This document shows, piece after piece, positions 18,410-27,712 of a DNA stretch of 64,000 bases. The position numbers and the translations under genes were made by a program. The stretch is from Deltaproteobacteria bacterium (GTDB lineage Bacteria; Bdellovibrionota_C; UBA2361; SZUA-149; JADZAE01), in NCBI GenBank assembly GCA_020852715.1, contig JADZAE010000018.1:1-64000 (forward strand), given 5' to 3'. The stretch's first letter is position 1. Every line of letters starts with the position of its first letter. The notes beneath the pieces were generated by a model, which saw only the letters and a list, made by a program, of their open reading frames with translations, was not told the DNA's origin and did not search any database.

Positions 18410-20431
18410 CTTTGATCTTAGCATAAGTTTCGGCGCAATCGCGTGGATTATAAAAAGTCTTAAGGCATAAGTTTTGTAAAAAGGTAAATAAAAGGAGCGT
18501 AATTTTAGAGAAAGGTTGAGAATAGAAGTTGCCCTGATACGGGTGTCAGCGCAGACAAAATTTCTTATGACTATTCTCTAGCTGGGTCGCAGAGTTAGGT
18601 TTTTTTTGATATAAGGTTAATATGTATGAAAACCAAACTAGTTCTAGTTGCCGCCCTTTTTTCCTTCATTCAATCAGTTTCAGCACAAAGCGTTTATAAT
18701 GATGATTTTTAAGACCTAAACTATAACGCTTTCAGCGCAACTGCTAAATTGAATTGGAATGTTAATCAGGGATATTGGGCAAATGTTAGACTCTCCTCTA
18801 CCGCAAGCCCCACTGTGCGTTCATGAAATGGCAGTGGCTATTATGGGACTTCCGTAATTCTTGCCAACTCACCTAAATCTGCTTATTTCAGTGCGGAGTT
18901 AGATTTAACGGCTAATTATTTTCCGGGAGCGCGTAGTGGTGTCCTACTTCTTCATAGTGATAATAATAACTATTATGTATTTGTGCCTTATGTTGCCGGA
19001 ACTAATGGCGCTGAGTCGCAGTTGATTAAGGTTGAGAATGGAGTAGAGACAGTCATAGGTAGTTCATCCTTGCAGAGCATTGGGTATCAAGGATGGGCAG
19101 CCGGGTGGAAGCGATACCGTTTTGATGTTGCTCTATCCGGTGGGAAGGCGACTTTTAAGATAACAAAAAATACAACTAACTCGGCATATTTTGTTGATTG
19201 CAATGCAAAAGTTGTAAATGGCAGTTTTGGGCTGCAACACAGCGGAGCCACGAGTCAGGATTATCTTATAAATATGGATAATGTGATCCTATCCATTAAC
19301 GACACAAATTCAAGCTCTTTAACAAATATTCTTCCTACTGCTAATTGTCCAAGCGCAGGTTTTACTTATTACGTGAGTAAGGCAAGTAGTTGCGCTGATA
19401 CCAATCCAGGAACCTTAAGCAGACCTTGGTGTAGCTTAACAATGGCCGGACAAGTGGCACACGCGGGCGATACTGTGTATGTTGGGCCAGGGGTCTATCG
19501 TGAAATTTTGCGCCAGCTAACTCGGGGACTGCATCAGCTCCGATTAAATTTATTGGGCAGGCTGATGCCATTATTGATAGATCTGATTTATTACCCTGAT
19601 TAAATCCTATCGGTAATGGATTATTCGCACTAGATAATGCACCGATAGATTGGTATCCAAAGGAGCTTAATCAAGAAGGCAATAAGTGGATAATATACGG
19701 TCGTAGCCCAGATTCCGGGTATAATCAAGACGACAGGACACTTGCTGATCCCGTATTGAAAAATGTTCCACAGACGGCAACAACATTGAACGACATGTAT
19801 GTAACTCCTGAGGATGATGCGCCGAATCTTATTGGTGCCCATGTTGTGTACACTGTTTTGGCAATGATCCAACGTTAAATATTATCGGTCCCAATGAACT
19901 TCACGGAGTCTTCATTACTGCCCAATCTGGGAATTTTATAACAGTCAATATGCCAAATGGGGGAGGAATATGTCCCTATCCGCTGCGTGCTTATGATGGC
20001 AAAAAGGGAGAAAGATATTTTCTGGAAAACGCAGAAATTTTTGTTAATCAGCCCGAGGAATTTAGCCTGCGCAATAATAGACTTGTAGTTATGCCTTTGG
20101 GTGGTGCAGATCTATCAATTCCTGGATTGCTCGCAGCTCCAAAGCGGCCTCAAATTGTAAAGATTTCTAAACTAAACCATATCCTGATAAAAAACTTTAC
20201 CTTACGCAATAACAACACTTATGCAACGAACTATGCCGCACCGCTCGGGCAGGCTGGTTATGTCTGCGTTTTAATAAACGACTCTAACCCCATATCTGTG
20301 GAAGGTAATATTATTCAAAACTGCTCAGGCGGTATTATTGCGCATGGAACGGATATGCGTATAGTAATAATCAGGTAAAACATTCTGCCGACGACGGTAT
20401 AAACACCATTGGTAGAATTGTTTACGATAGT

Positions 20432-22342
20432 GTGGCTAGCACAACATCACTACCGGTCGTTCCTGATAATCATTATATTGCCGGCAATAAAATTACCGAT
20501 AGTAGTGGTTTTAATGTTGCCCGCATAAGCGACTCGATATTAGAAAATAATCATGTCGATATAATCTCTCATTTACGCAATCACCGAGATGGGTTGCAAA
20601 TATATCAGACATATAATCTGCTGGTTCAAAACAACTATATTGCCAATGATAGTGGAGCTAATATTCAGACTAACTATCAAAACAAAATATTTCGTTTTAT
20701 TGGCAATACTTTTGCCAAAGGGCCGTTAGGTTTTGGTGTACGTGCTTGGTCGTCACAAAATGGCGCACGCGAGAAAAGTGATTATGAGTTTATAAACAAT
20801 ACATTTATTGAACGCTCTTCCTTCGTATATGATCTAGGTGAAAATACTTTTCCGCATAATAATGCCAATTATCTTACGAATCAGTATTATATTAATGGAT
20901 TTCTTGATGAGAGCGTATCCTGTGGATATGGTAGTGGCGATTATGACAATGATGGATCAGCCGACACTGTAGAGGTCAGCTTAGACACTCAGCGTTCAAA
21001 TCCTGACACCGACGGCGATGGCTTGAACGATGGTCTAGAAGTGAATGTTGCGAAGACTAACCCTCGCAACCCTGACACTGATGGCGATGTTATAATTGAT
21101 GACAAAGATAATTGCCCACTGCTTACAAATGAATCACAATCCGATTCTGATAAAGATGGCCTTGGAGACGCTTGTGATAATATCGCCAATAGTATTTCCT
21201 CTGTGTCCAGTAACGCAGCTTCAGTAAATAATAGCGTAGCCAACTCTTCAGTGCAGCAAGGGACAAGTAGTGTTTCTGTAATTAGCTCAACAGCCTCGAT
21301 TAGCTCAGCTGCGACTAGTAGCGCCAGGAGTAGTGTTGCCGGGCCAAGTTCTAGTAATCAAGTGTCATCTGCGGTGAGCTTACCAAATGTTTCAAGTATC
21401 AGTTCGGTCGCTTCCTCTTTGGGTTTAAGCAGCGCTGCTAGAGTAAGTTCTAGTAGTTCAACTACCGCTGTCAGTAGCGATGCAGCAGGAAGTTCTAGTT
21501 CAGCTAATACTAAGTCCAGAAAGCCTTGTAAGTGTCGATTAAATACTGCCTCATTCGAATTTACAGTTGCCACTGCAAAAGAAGCTGTGGAAGTAGAATC
21601 AGATGGTGATTATGATGACGATGGATTAACCGACAAGGAGGAGGAGGAGCCGGGCTTAGATCCATGTTCATCCGACACTGATAAAGACGGAGTTAAAGAC
21701 AATGTTGAGGTCGATGATGGTAGTAATCCGCTTGATTCGGGATCAGCGTTTCATTCTAGCAATAATAATTTGTGCGCGGAGTGGAATTTTAGTAGCCAAG
21801 AAGTGCATAATGTTTTGGAGTTAAGCAATCAGTCTGCTAGTAAAAAAGAACTGATGACTCGTATTTTCTCTGCCGATGGAAATCGCCTGGCCCAACTCAC
21901 GCAGGCGATAAATCCTTTCACTCATGCGACTTGGAACCTACGCAAAAAATTCGATAAGCTAAACGGGCTAAACGGACTGTTGTGCATTAGCCAGTTCGGT
22001 GGCGTTAATAACGTTTCGGGGCGTATTATTCGTTTCTATAAAGAGAATGCCAATGGTCAATTGGTGAATAAATATGTTTTAGCTTTACCTCTGACACGTG
22101 GGCGCTCAGCAACGCAATATATTTATAATCAGCTAAACACAGTAATTGGAATTATTAATCAAGCGGCTAAAGCGAATAATAGTGTTACGTTAAGTAATCC
22201 TTCAGCAAAGCCGTTGAGCGGGTTGTTTAGCCTGGTTAATTCCAATGGTGAGGTATTGCGAACGATCGAGCTTACGTTGAAACCATTTAGCAGTAGATTG
22301 TTAAAAGAAAATGGGCTCGATGAAAAAAACATTTATCCTTAG
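20432..22342 (+). CDS. Surviving open frame of the decayed beta-helix/TSP3 gene
   Basis: The longest intact piece (636 residues) of the locus that starts at 18626. It holds the end of the beta-helix (about 1-150, with repeated N-N-x-I/V turns) and TSP3 repeats with D-T-D-G-D-G-L-N-D-G-type calcium loops (about 165-250). A serine/alanine-rich linker of ~100 residues follows, then a second acidic D-D-D-G-L-T-D-K repeat and a C-terminal beta domain. No signal peptide or credible ribosome-binding site precedes the GTG-type start, so translation on its own is doubtful. It ends in a run of seven A residues where the next open frame takes over. Confidence 0.6.
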   Translation: MASTTSLPVVPDNHYIAGNKITDSSGFNVARISDSILENNHVDIISHLRNHRDGLQIYQTYNLLVQNNYIANDSGANIQTNYQNKIFRFIGNTFAKGPLGFGVRAWSSQNGAREKSDYEFINNTFIERSSFVYDLGENTFPHNNANYLTNQYYINGFLDESVSCGYGSGDYDNDGSADTVEVSLDTQRSNPDTDGDGLNDGLEVNVAKTNPRNPDTDGDVIIDDKDNCPLLTNESQSDSDKDGLGDACDNIANSISSVSSNAASVNNSVANSSVQQGTSSVSVISSTASISSAATSSARSSVAGPSSSNQVSSAVSLPNVSSISSVASSLGLSSAARVSSSSSTTAVSSDAAGSSSSANTKSRKPCKCRLNTASFEFTVATAKEAVEVESDGDYDDDGLTDKEEEEPGLDPCSSDTDKDGVKDNVEVDDGSNPLDSGSAFHSSNNNLCAEWNFSSQEVHNVLELSNQSASKKELMTRIFSADGNRLAQLTQAINPFTHATWNLRKKFDKLNGLNGLLCISQFGGVNNVSGRIIRFYKENANGQLVNKYVLALPLTRGRSATQYIYNQLNTVIGIINQAAKANNSVTLSNPSAKPLSGLFSLVNSNGEVLRTIELTLKPFSSRLLKENGLDEKNIYP

Positions 22343-23093
22343 GTTTAAACCGAACACCGTAGATAGCTTCGCTATATTGCGAAATATCGCATACATATAT
22401 AAATCGTTAGGTGAGGCAAAACGCGAATATCTTTCGGCTGTACAAATTGAAGGAGCCGTAGGTAGCGGGGATAGAATGATAGCCGAAATAACTGCGGATA
22501 ACCTGCAAGACTTCCTGGAATTGATTAATGCTCTTCCGGCGATTAATCGAACTAATGTTAGGGCATACGATGTGCGAGGGTTACTTTTAAAAACTTATGC
22601 CTTTAGTTTGCCTCCAAATGGTTTTAAAGGAGTAGCCTTAAGAAAGTTACTACCGAAACTTGTAAAGGGCGTTATTGTTGTTGATAGCGCATTAACCGGA
22701 GACACAGTCTCTAGTCTAAAAAATTACGCTAAGAACAAGCAAATGGCCCAAAGTTTACTGCCATTGTCGCCAGTGAGTAGAAAAGTTAATGCTATTGCCT
22801 TTAATACAGCATCAGCTCAGACAAATGTGCTGACATTAGTAAATGGTAGTGACAAAGAAGCTAGGGTTCGTCTAAGCTTATATCCGAAAATTGCAAATGT
22901 AGATATGGGTCAATATTTCAACGCCCCTTTTATTATGAAGCCATTCACGATCGTAAAGATAAACCTGAATGCCTTAGTGGGTGGTAATGCAAAAGGTCAG
23001 GCATTTATTGGAGCCGATCAGCCGAACGTTGTATATGCTCAAGTAGTTCGGACTAGCTTAGAGGATCTAACAGTTAAGTATGCAGCTCGCTAA
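22311..23093 (+). CDS. Uncharacterised open frame continuing the beta-helix locus
   Basis: A 260-residue frame overlapping the previous one by 32 nt in another phase. It has two ATG candidates (22311, 22320), no clear Shine-Dalgarno and no signal peptide. Its C-terminal half (V-L-T-L-V-N-G-S-D-K-E-A) resembles in style the C-terminal beta domain of the upstream frame (S-G-L-F-S-L-V-N-S-N-G). This suggests it was the end of the same protein. Loss of one A in the run at 22323-22329 would fuse the two. It could instead be a separate, translationally coupled gene. Confidence 0.5.
   Translation: MGSMKKTFILRFKPNTVDSFAILRNIAYIYKSLGEAKREYLSAVQIEGAVGSGDRMIAEITADNLQDFLELINALPAINRTNVRAYDVRGLLLKTYAFSLPPNGFKGVALRKLLPKLVKGVIVVDSALTGDTVSSLKNYAKNKQMAQSLLPLSPVSRKVNAIAFNTASAQTNVLTLVNGSDKEARVRLSLYPKIANVDMGQYFNAPFIMKPFTIVKINLNALVGGNAKGQAFIGADQPNVVYAQVVRTSLEDLTVKYAAR
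22323..22329 (+). other. A7 homopolymer at the junction of two frames
   Basis: Seven consecutive A residues lie where the frame ending at 22342 and the one starting at 22311 overlap. Removing one A, or adding two, joins them into a single frame without an intervening stop. This could be a frameshift mutation, a slippage site or a sequencing error. Confidence 0.5.
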
Positions 23094-23384
23094 ATAAATA
23101 GCGGCTGGCTTTACCAGCATACAGTTAAACAAATAGTGTTGATTTGCTCAAGTGTGGAGAGATTATTAAGCAATCAGCTTAAGATACCACGACCATATTG
23201 CCATAAGGCCAAGGGGTGGCATAATTTCGCGTGGTTAAGATCAGCTAGCGCCATATCAAGATTAACCCTTAAGATCAAGCAGGTAACGGACTTTTAAGAA
23301 AAGCCGAAATTTTACCTTTACCGAATTACTTGGGCAAGGTATCATAAACGCCATTATAGTGAAAATTTTGCATGGAGAGTTAGT

Positions 23385-24005
23385 GTGAAAATATTTATTT
23401 TTGCTGTTTTGCTTAGTTTCCCGTTTGTATTGAGTGTATTGGCTGATGATAATTTTAATGACAGTGTCGAACAACTCAAAACCTTATATAATCAAGGTAA
23501 ATATATCCAGATTTTAGAGCAGATGGCGCGCACTAGGTCTGCTGTTGAAAAGCAGCATGTTGATAAATTGAAAAGTTTATTTCCAAAAACGATAGAAGGA
23601 TTTTCAATGGTCGATCAAGTTGATGCTCAAAGTATAATGGGTATGTACAGTGTTGAACAGGTTTTAAAAGCCGGGGAGCTGGAGCTTCTTGTCTCGCTGA
23701 CCGGTGGGTCAGGGGAGATGGGAGTAAATGGTATTGAGGATAGTAGCGCAGATGTTATGAATAATTTTAGTCAGATGACTTCAATGTTGAAACAGATCCC
23801 CGGCGCTGAAAATATGACAATTAAGGGGCGCTCGGCTAGTATTCTAATTGATGAAGAGTCAGGGATGTTAACGATGAATATAAAAGGTAATTTAATTTTT
23901 CATATTGAACAGCAAAATGGTAAAGTGACGAAGGACCAGTTGGTGAAAATCGCTGATAGTTTTGACTGGGATGAGATCGAAGCCTATACTACAGGAATAA
24001 AATGA
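23385..24005 (+). CDS. Exported protein of unknown function
   Basis: A 206-residue product with a signal peptide ending S-V-L-A-D-D (about residue 21) and no lipobox or later membrane segment, so probably periplasmic. The mature part is mixed alpha/beta with a helical N-terminal region and the core M-T-I-K-G-R-S-A-S-I-L-I-D. No family is recognised. The GTG start has GGAG upstream. Two genes follow within 10 nt each (a small zinc-ribbon-like protein and a VWA protein), suggesting a three-gene operon. Confidence 0.8.
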   Translation: MKIFIFAVLLSFPFVLSVLADDNFNDSVEQLKTLYNQGKYIQILEQMARTRSAVEKQHVDKLKSLFPKTIEGFSMVDQVDAQSIMGMYSVEQVLKAGELELLVSLTGGSGEMGVNGIEDSSADVMNNFSQMTSMLKQIPGAENMTIKGRSASILIDEESGMLTMNIKGNLIFHIEQQNGKVTKDQLVKIADSFDWDEIEAYTTGIK

Positions 24006-24015
24006 AGGATTTATC

Positions 24016-24306
24016 ATGGCTAATGACGAGAATGATTTAAGTTCAGTTGAAGAGAAGTATTTCAAGAGAAAGAACAAAGAACTAATGGAGAAGCTTGCCG
24101 CTAAGAAAAAAGAAAAGCCAAGGCCTAGTCCTGTTACCGGAGAGGCCATGATTCCGGAGATTATGTTTGGCGTTGTTATAGATCGTTGTCCGACTAGCCG
24201 TGGCATTTGGCTTGATGCTGGTGAGTTAGAAATGCTCATGGCTGCCGGTATAAAAGAGCATGATGAGCGTAGTAATTGGGTAAAGAGATTGTTTAAGAGA
24301 AAATAA
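24016..24306 (+). CDS. Small zf-TFIIB-like protein with lost cysteines
   Basis: A 96-residue basic protein. Residues ~35-75 follow the zf-TFIIB (COG3809-like) pattern: a P-V-T-G-E-x-M loop, V-V-I-D-R-C-P-T-S-R-G-I-W-L-D-A-G-E-L-E and a C-terminal basic tail. Family members normally carry C-P-x-C pairs. Here only one cysteine remains (others read S-P-V-T and C-P-T-S), so zinc binding is probably lost. AAGGA precedes the ATG. It lies 10 nt after the exported protein and 7 nt before the VWA gene. Confidence 0.7.
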   Translation: MANDENDLSSVEEKYFKRKNKELMEKLAAKKKEKPRPSPVTGEAMIPEIMFGVVIDRCPTSRGIWLDAGELEMLMAAGIKEHDERSNWVKRLFKRK

Positions 24307-24313
24307 GGTAGGC

Positions 24314-25678
24314 GTGATTAAGTGGAAAATGACACGTGCTTTTTTCATGCTTGCCGTGTTTGTTTTATCTGCTGCTGGTATTAGTGCTCAAACAACGGAA
24401 AGTTTTTTGCTTATTTTTGATGCCTCCGGATCAATGAATGAGAAGATTTCCGGCCAACCAAAGCTTAGCGCTGCTAAAGATGTGACCTTCAAGTTGCTTG
24501 AGCGGTTTCCTTCCACTTCTGATTTCGGATTAATTATTTATGGCCACCGCCGGGCTAAAGATTGTAACGATATTGAGGTAGTTCGTGAAATTAATCCAAT
24601 CAAGGCAGAGCAATTAGGCCAACTATCTATGATGTTAATGAATACGGTTGCTAAGGGGGAGACGCCAATAGCTCAAAGTTTGCTTAAGAGTATTGCGGTT
24701 TTCAAGGGAAAGAAAGGTAAAATTTTATTAGTTACCGACGGTCGAGAAGAGTGTGGCGGTGATATTTGTGCGGCAGCTAGAAAAGTTAAGGAGTCCGGAA
24801 TTGATTTGAGAATTGATGTAGTAGGGTTCGGTTTAGGCGCTGTCGCCGAAAAGCAGCTTAACTGTGTTACTCAGCTGACCGGTGGGCGCTATTATCCTGC
24901 GCGAGATGCAGCTTCATTAGAGCAGTCAATGTTTAGTTCCGCCCAAGATATAATTGGTGGCAGACTCAATATTTCAGTCATTGAGGGGGGCAAAGGACCA
25001 GCCAGTATGCCCTTAGTTAAATTGGTGAGATTGTTGGAGGGTGGCGCTGAAGACACTCAATTTACAGTTCTTCATCCTAATCCTGGCACGATTAATTTGG
25101 CCGTTGGTAGTTATATGGTTTCTGCCAGTGTGGGCACAGGCGATTCGTCGAAAGCAAAAATAGTGGAGATTATAAAAGGAAAGGCGACAGAGGTTACTAT
25201 TGGTGTTGGCAGCGGCACATTGGTAGTTATTCTCAAAATGGGTAGTGATAATTTATTTACCCAGGAGCCCGTAGTTACACTTTTGCAGGATAATACCGTA
25301 ATCAATGGGGTATCATCTTTCCCGGCATCCTTTCAGGCTCAAGCGGGGAGATATTCGTTATTGGTGAATTTAGGTGGAGTCCAAGCTTATAAACAAGAAG
25401 ATGTTCTAATTTCTGCCGGCGAGAAAACAGAGGTTACCCTGCAAGTTCCTGCAGGGGAAGTAGAAGTTAAGATTGAAAACGATAAGTATTCTCCACGAAA
25501 AGCTCCCTACCCCTATACTCAAGTATTCAAAGACGGAAGGCAAATTACGGCTCTTTCTGATAATCCTGCGCGCTTTGTGCTAATGCAAGGTGAATATGAA
25601 GTTGGTTACGCTGATAGTGCTGCTCGCTCTACTGTGTCTGTCGGGAGTGGCAGTAAACAGAGTGTTGTTTTGCCCTAA
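24314..25678 (+). CDS. Exported von Willebrand factor A-domain protein
   Basis: A 454-residue protein with a signal peptide ending G-I-S-A-Q. The VWA domain (about 28-220) has an intact MIDAS motif D-A-S-G-S-M, a T-P-I-A-Q-S threonine and L-V-T-D-G-R-E-E. Two or three beta-sandwich segments follow (about 225-450) with periodic E-V-T-L/E-V-T-I strands, like carboxypeptidase-regulatory repeats. It probably binds a metal-dependent ligand in the periplasm or on the surface. The GTG at 24314 has AAGG upstream; an ATG at 24329 is an alternative. Last gene of its apparent operon. Confidence 0.85.
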   Translation: MIKWKMTRAFFMLAVFVLSAAGISAQTTESFLLIFDASGSMNEKISGQPKLSAAKDVTFKLLERFPSTSDFGLIIYGHRRAKDCNDIEVVREINPIKAEQLGQLSMMLMNTVAKGETPIAQSLLKSIAVFKGKKGKILLVTDGREECGGDICAAARKVKESGIDLRIDVVGFGLGAVAEKQLNCVTQLTGGRYYPARDAASLEQSMFSSAQDIIGGRLNISVIEGGKGPASMPLVKLVRLLEGGAEDTQFTVLHPNPGTINLAVGSYMVSASVGTGDSSKAKIVEIIKGKATEVTIGVGSGTLVVILKMGSDNLFTQEPVVTLLQDNTVINGVSSFPASFQAQAGRYSLLVNLGGVQAYKQEDVLISAGEKTEVTLQVPAGEVEVKIENDKYSPRKAPYPYTQVFKDGRQITALSDNPARFVLMQGEYEVGYADSAARSTVSVGSGSKQSVVLP

Positions 25679-25763
25679 TAAATTCGTTACGTAATGTATA
25701 TTTGGAAATTTTATAGAATAGACACAATTATTTATTGGAATAAGGGAATTCCTAGATAATTAG

Positions 25764-26981
25764 CTAAGACTTAGGTTTCTGCGACTCAGGTGCCACAATA
25801 AGATCATAGTTATCGTACCAGCCTTGAAGAATATCCATATTGCGTTTAACCCGTTGTGCGTATTCAACGCCTTTGTCTGGATCGTTTTTTATGCCATTAA
25901 GTCCGGCCGTGTAAGCCCTAGCTGTCTGCTGCAGTCGCTGTGGTGAGTTAGCTTCATGTTCTGTTATATTATCGTGTGTATATTTTAAATAAGCTATACC
26001 GATCTTTACATTATCGCGAAAATCAGTAGAAATATCTTTTTTTAGGTCTTGCCAGCTTATATTCTCGCCGTTTTTTTGTTTATGTTTAGCAATGTCTTTT
26101 ATTGCCGGATCAAGAAGTTGATAAATCCCTTTGGCCGAAGAAGTGGATTTGGTTTTTATACCAAAGTCTGTTTCTGTAAATGCTACCGCCGCGCAGAAAA
26201 GTGGGTCCAGACTTTGTTCAGTGGCGCATTCATATATTTGCTCCATTAATGCTTGAGAATCGGGTAGTCGAGAATGGGTGCATACTCCGGTTTTAACTGA
26301 GTAATCATATAATTTGGCAATTGATTCGGACAAGCGACTTATAAAAAGATGTCTGGGATGCTGTTTCTGAGGTGAAGATGATTGACCTTTTGTCTCTGAG
26401 TGCGATTCTGTGCTTGGTAAATATTCCTCTCTCGACATGGGAGATGATGAATCTTCAGTTGACTGAGTTTTCCCGATAGAAACAGTTGAGCTAGGTTCGC
26501 TAATAAATATATTTTTAATAAATGAATATCCGCTAGAAAATATGCTGGTTACTGTGCCCGTGACGGCAGTCATGACTTGTTCGAAAAAACTTGGTTCACT
26601 AATTTTGGGGTCTGGCTCAAGACTTTTTGCCGGCCTAATGGTTAGCATGGCATATGCGACTACATCCGTATTGGCGGAGGAAGCCTTATTCTGAGGGTTC
26701 TCATTTTGCGAAGTGTCTGTGTCTACGCTCGTTTTTTGTTTTGTAGGAAACCCCGTTGATTCTGTTTTTCTTGGTGGCAACACTGCTTCTCGTGCCGGTT
26801 TTTCTGGCGCATTCGTAGGCTTATGTTCAATTTGTTTTGGTTTTGGGCGCTCGGAAACCGGTCCTTCTCCAAATCCCCTTTTAAAAACGCCAGCACGAGG
26901 CTTGAATGGTGGCGGAATCGCGAGCTTATCATTCTCGTTTTCCTGGCTTTTATTTTTTGTATGCTGCTTTTGTTCCTGCAT
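25764..26981 (-). CDS. Transglycosylase-like (SLT-type) protein with long disordered N-terminus
   Basis: The last ~160 of 405 residues resemble an SLT lysozyme-like domain: A-V-A-F-T-E-T-D-F-G with the catalytic glutamate, S-S-A-K-G-I-Y-Q-L-L-D and A-R-A-Y-T-A-G-L-N-G. The N-terminal ~230 residues are Pro/Lys/Ser-rich and look disordered, with a moderately hydrophobic stretch around 130-165. No ordinary signal peptide is present, which is odd for a peptidoglycan-acting enzyme. A specialised secretion route or a structural role is possible. It is convergent with the VWA gene. Confidence 0.75.
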   Translation of the reverse strand: MQEQKQHTKNKSQENENDKLAIPPPFKPRAGVFKRGFGEGPVSERPKPKQIEHKPTNAPEKPAREAVLPPRKTESTGFPTKQKTSVDTDTSQNENPQNKASSANTDVVAYAMLTIRPAKSLEPDPKISEPSFFEQVMTAVTGTVTSIFSSGYSFIKNIFISEPSSTVSIGKTQSTEDSSSPMSREEYLPSTESHSETKGQSSSPQKQHPRHLFISRLSESIAKLYDYSVKTGVCTHSRLPDSQALMEQIYECATEQSLDPLFCAAVAFTETDFGIKTKSTSSAKGIYQLLDPAIKDIAKHKQKNGENISWQDLKKDISTDFRDNVKIGIAYLKYTHDNITEHEANSPQRLQQTARAYTAGLNGIKNDPDKGVEYAQRVKRNMDILQGWYDNYDLIVAPESQKPKS

Positions 26982-27196
26982 GAATAAACCATTTTAACAG
27001 TCCATTTCTATCGTGTTATGGGTATTCTTGGTCTTAGTGGCTCACTTAGAATTAGAACCTTTTTTTGGGGCCTAAGCATGCGAGTATATTATTAATAGTT
27101 ATCAGCTATTTAATTTTATTATTTATCTCTATCTAATCCTACGAATTAGAAATATGGGAGTTTACCTTTGAGTTTGCTACGCCTAACGGCTCCCCA

Positions 27197-27259
27197 GTTC
27201 AAATCCCCTTGTTATATGCTGTTAATTGAATGGAATGGCGTCCCCAAGGGGATTTGAAC
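27197..27259. repeat. Inverted copy of the tRNA-Glu T arm
   Basis: GTTCAAATCCCCTTG at 27197-27211 is the exact reverse complement of 27245-27259, which lies in the T arm and 3' acceptor strand of tRNA-Glu. The two are separated by 33 nt. In the tRNA primary transcript (minus strand) the trailer could pair with the T arm. It may be an integration scar at the tRNA 3' end or a processing or termination hairpin. Confidence 0.7.
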
Positions 27260-27311
27260 CCCTGTTACCGCCGTGAAAGGGCGATGTCCTAGGCCTCTAG
27301 ACGATGGGGAC
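27236..27311 (-). tRNA. tRNA-Glu (UUC)
   Basis: The minus strand folds as a cloverleaf of 76 nt with acceptor stem GTCCCCA/TGGGGAC, anticodon loop CTTTCAC (anticodon TTC) and T loop GGTTCAAATCC. The 3' CCA is encoded (GCCA). An inverted copy of part of the T arm lies about 33 nt beyond the 3' end. Confidence 0.95.
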
Positions 27312-27712
27312 CTGGTATATGTCAGAAATACGATATCGATAACCTTTTGAGCACTCCTAGCTTAGCCATTCTAACAATGCAAAAAACAGAAGTGAGGCAT
27401 TATGTGCCAGTGCTCGATATCTACTAATTAAGATGCTTGGCTTTCTTATCCCCTTAAATAAGGGAAATACGAAACTGAATCCAATAAAGCCTGGTCTTCC
27501 TATACTATTTTAGTAACTTACGAAAGTGTTTAAGAAAAATTTTTATTAATTCTAATTAAATAGAAAATTTAGCGAAATACCAGATGGTTATCTAGGAGTA
27601 AGGCTAAAAGCCACAGCCGCTTGTAAATAGCTTATTAAGTGAATTGATCATAATGCCGAATAATGAACTGAATGTATGAGCTATATCACTTGATGTTGAA
27701 GTAGGTAGTTTA
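27312..27712. other. Gene-free interval between tRNA-Glu and the GspE/PilB-type gene
   Basis: About 400 nt, AT-rich with many stops in all frames. It contains a small perfect hairpin CCCTTA-AA-TAAGGG (27451-27464). I see no convincing promoter, RNA gene or coding remnant. Confidence 0.5.

Larger units (their letters stand above)
18626..22342 (+). pseudogene. Large secreted beta-helix / TSP3 protein gene, decayed
   Basis: Reading from the ATG at 18626 gives a signal peptide (cleavage near V-S-A-Q) and a jelly-roll (LamG-like) domain. These are followed by Y-Y-V-S-K-A-S-S, a D-T-V-Y-V-G-P-G-V-Y segment typical of the start of polysaccharide-lyase-like right-handed beta-helices, then DxDxDG thrombospondin type 3 repeats and a serine-rich linker. 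The frame is broken by TAA at 18710, TGA at 18824, a one-base loss near 19512, TGA at 19597 and shifts near 19850 and 20352. Each open piece continues the previous one in sense. The original was probably an exported polysaccharide-active or adhesive protein of over 1,200 residues. Confidence 0.8.

Noticed and set aside
23892-24239. 115-codon minus-strand frame
   Set aside because: Antisense to the zf-TFIIB-like gene and the end of the exported-protein gene, both better supported.
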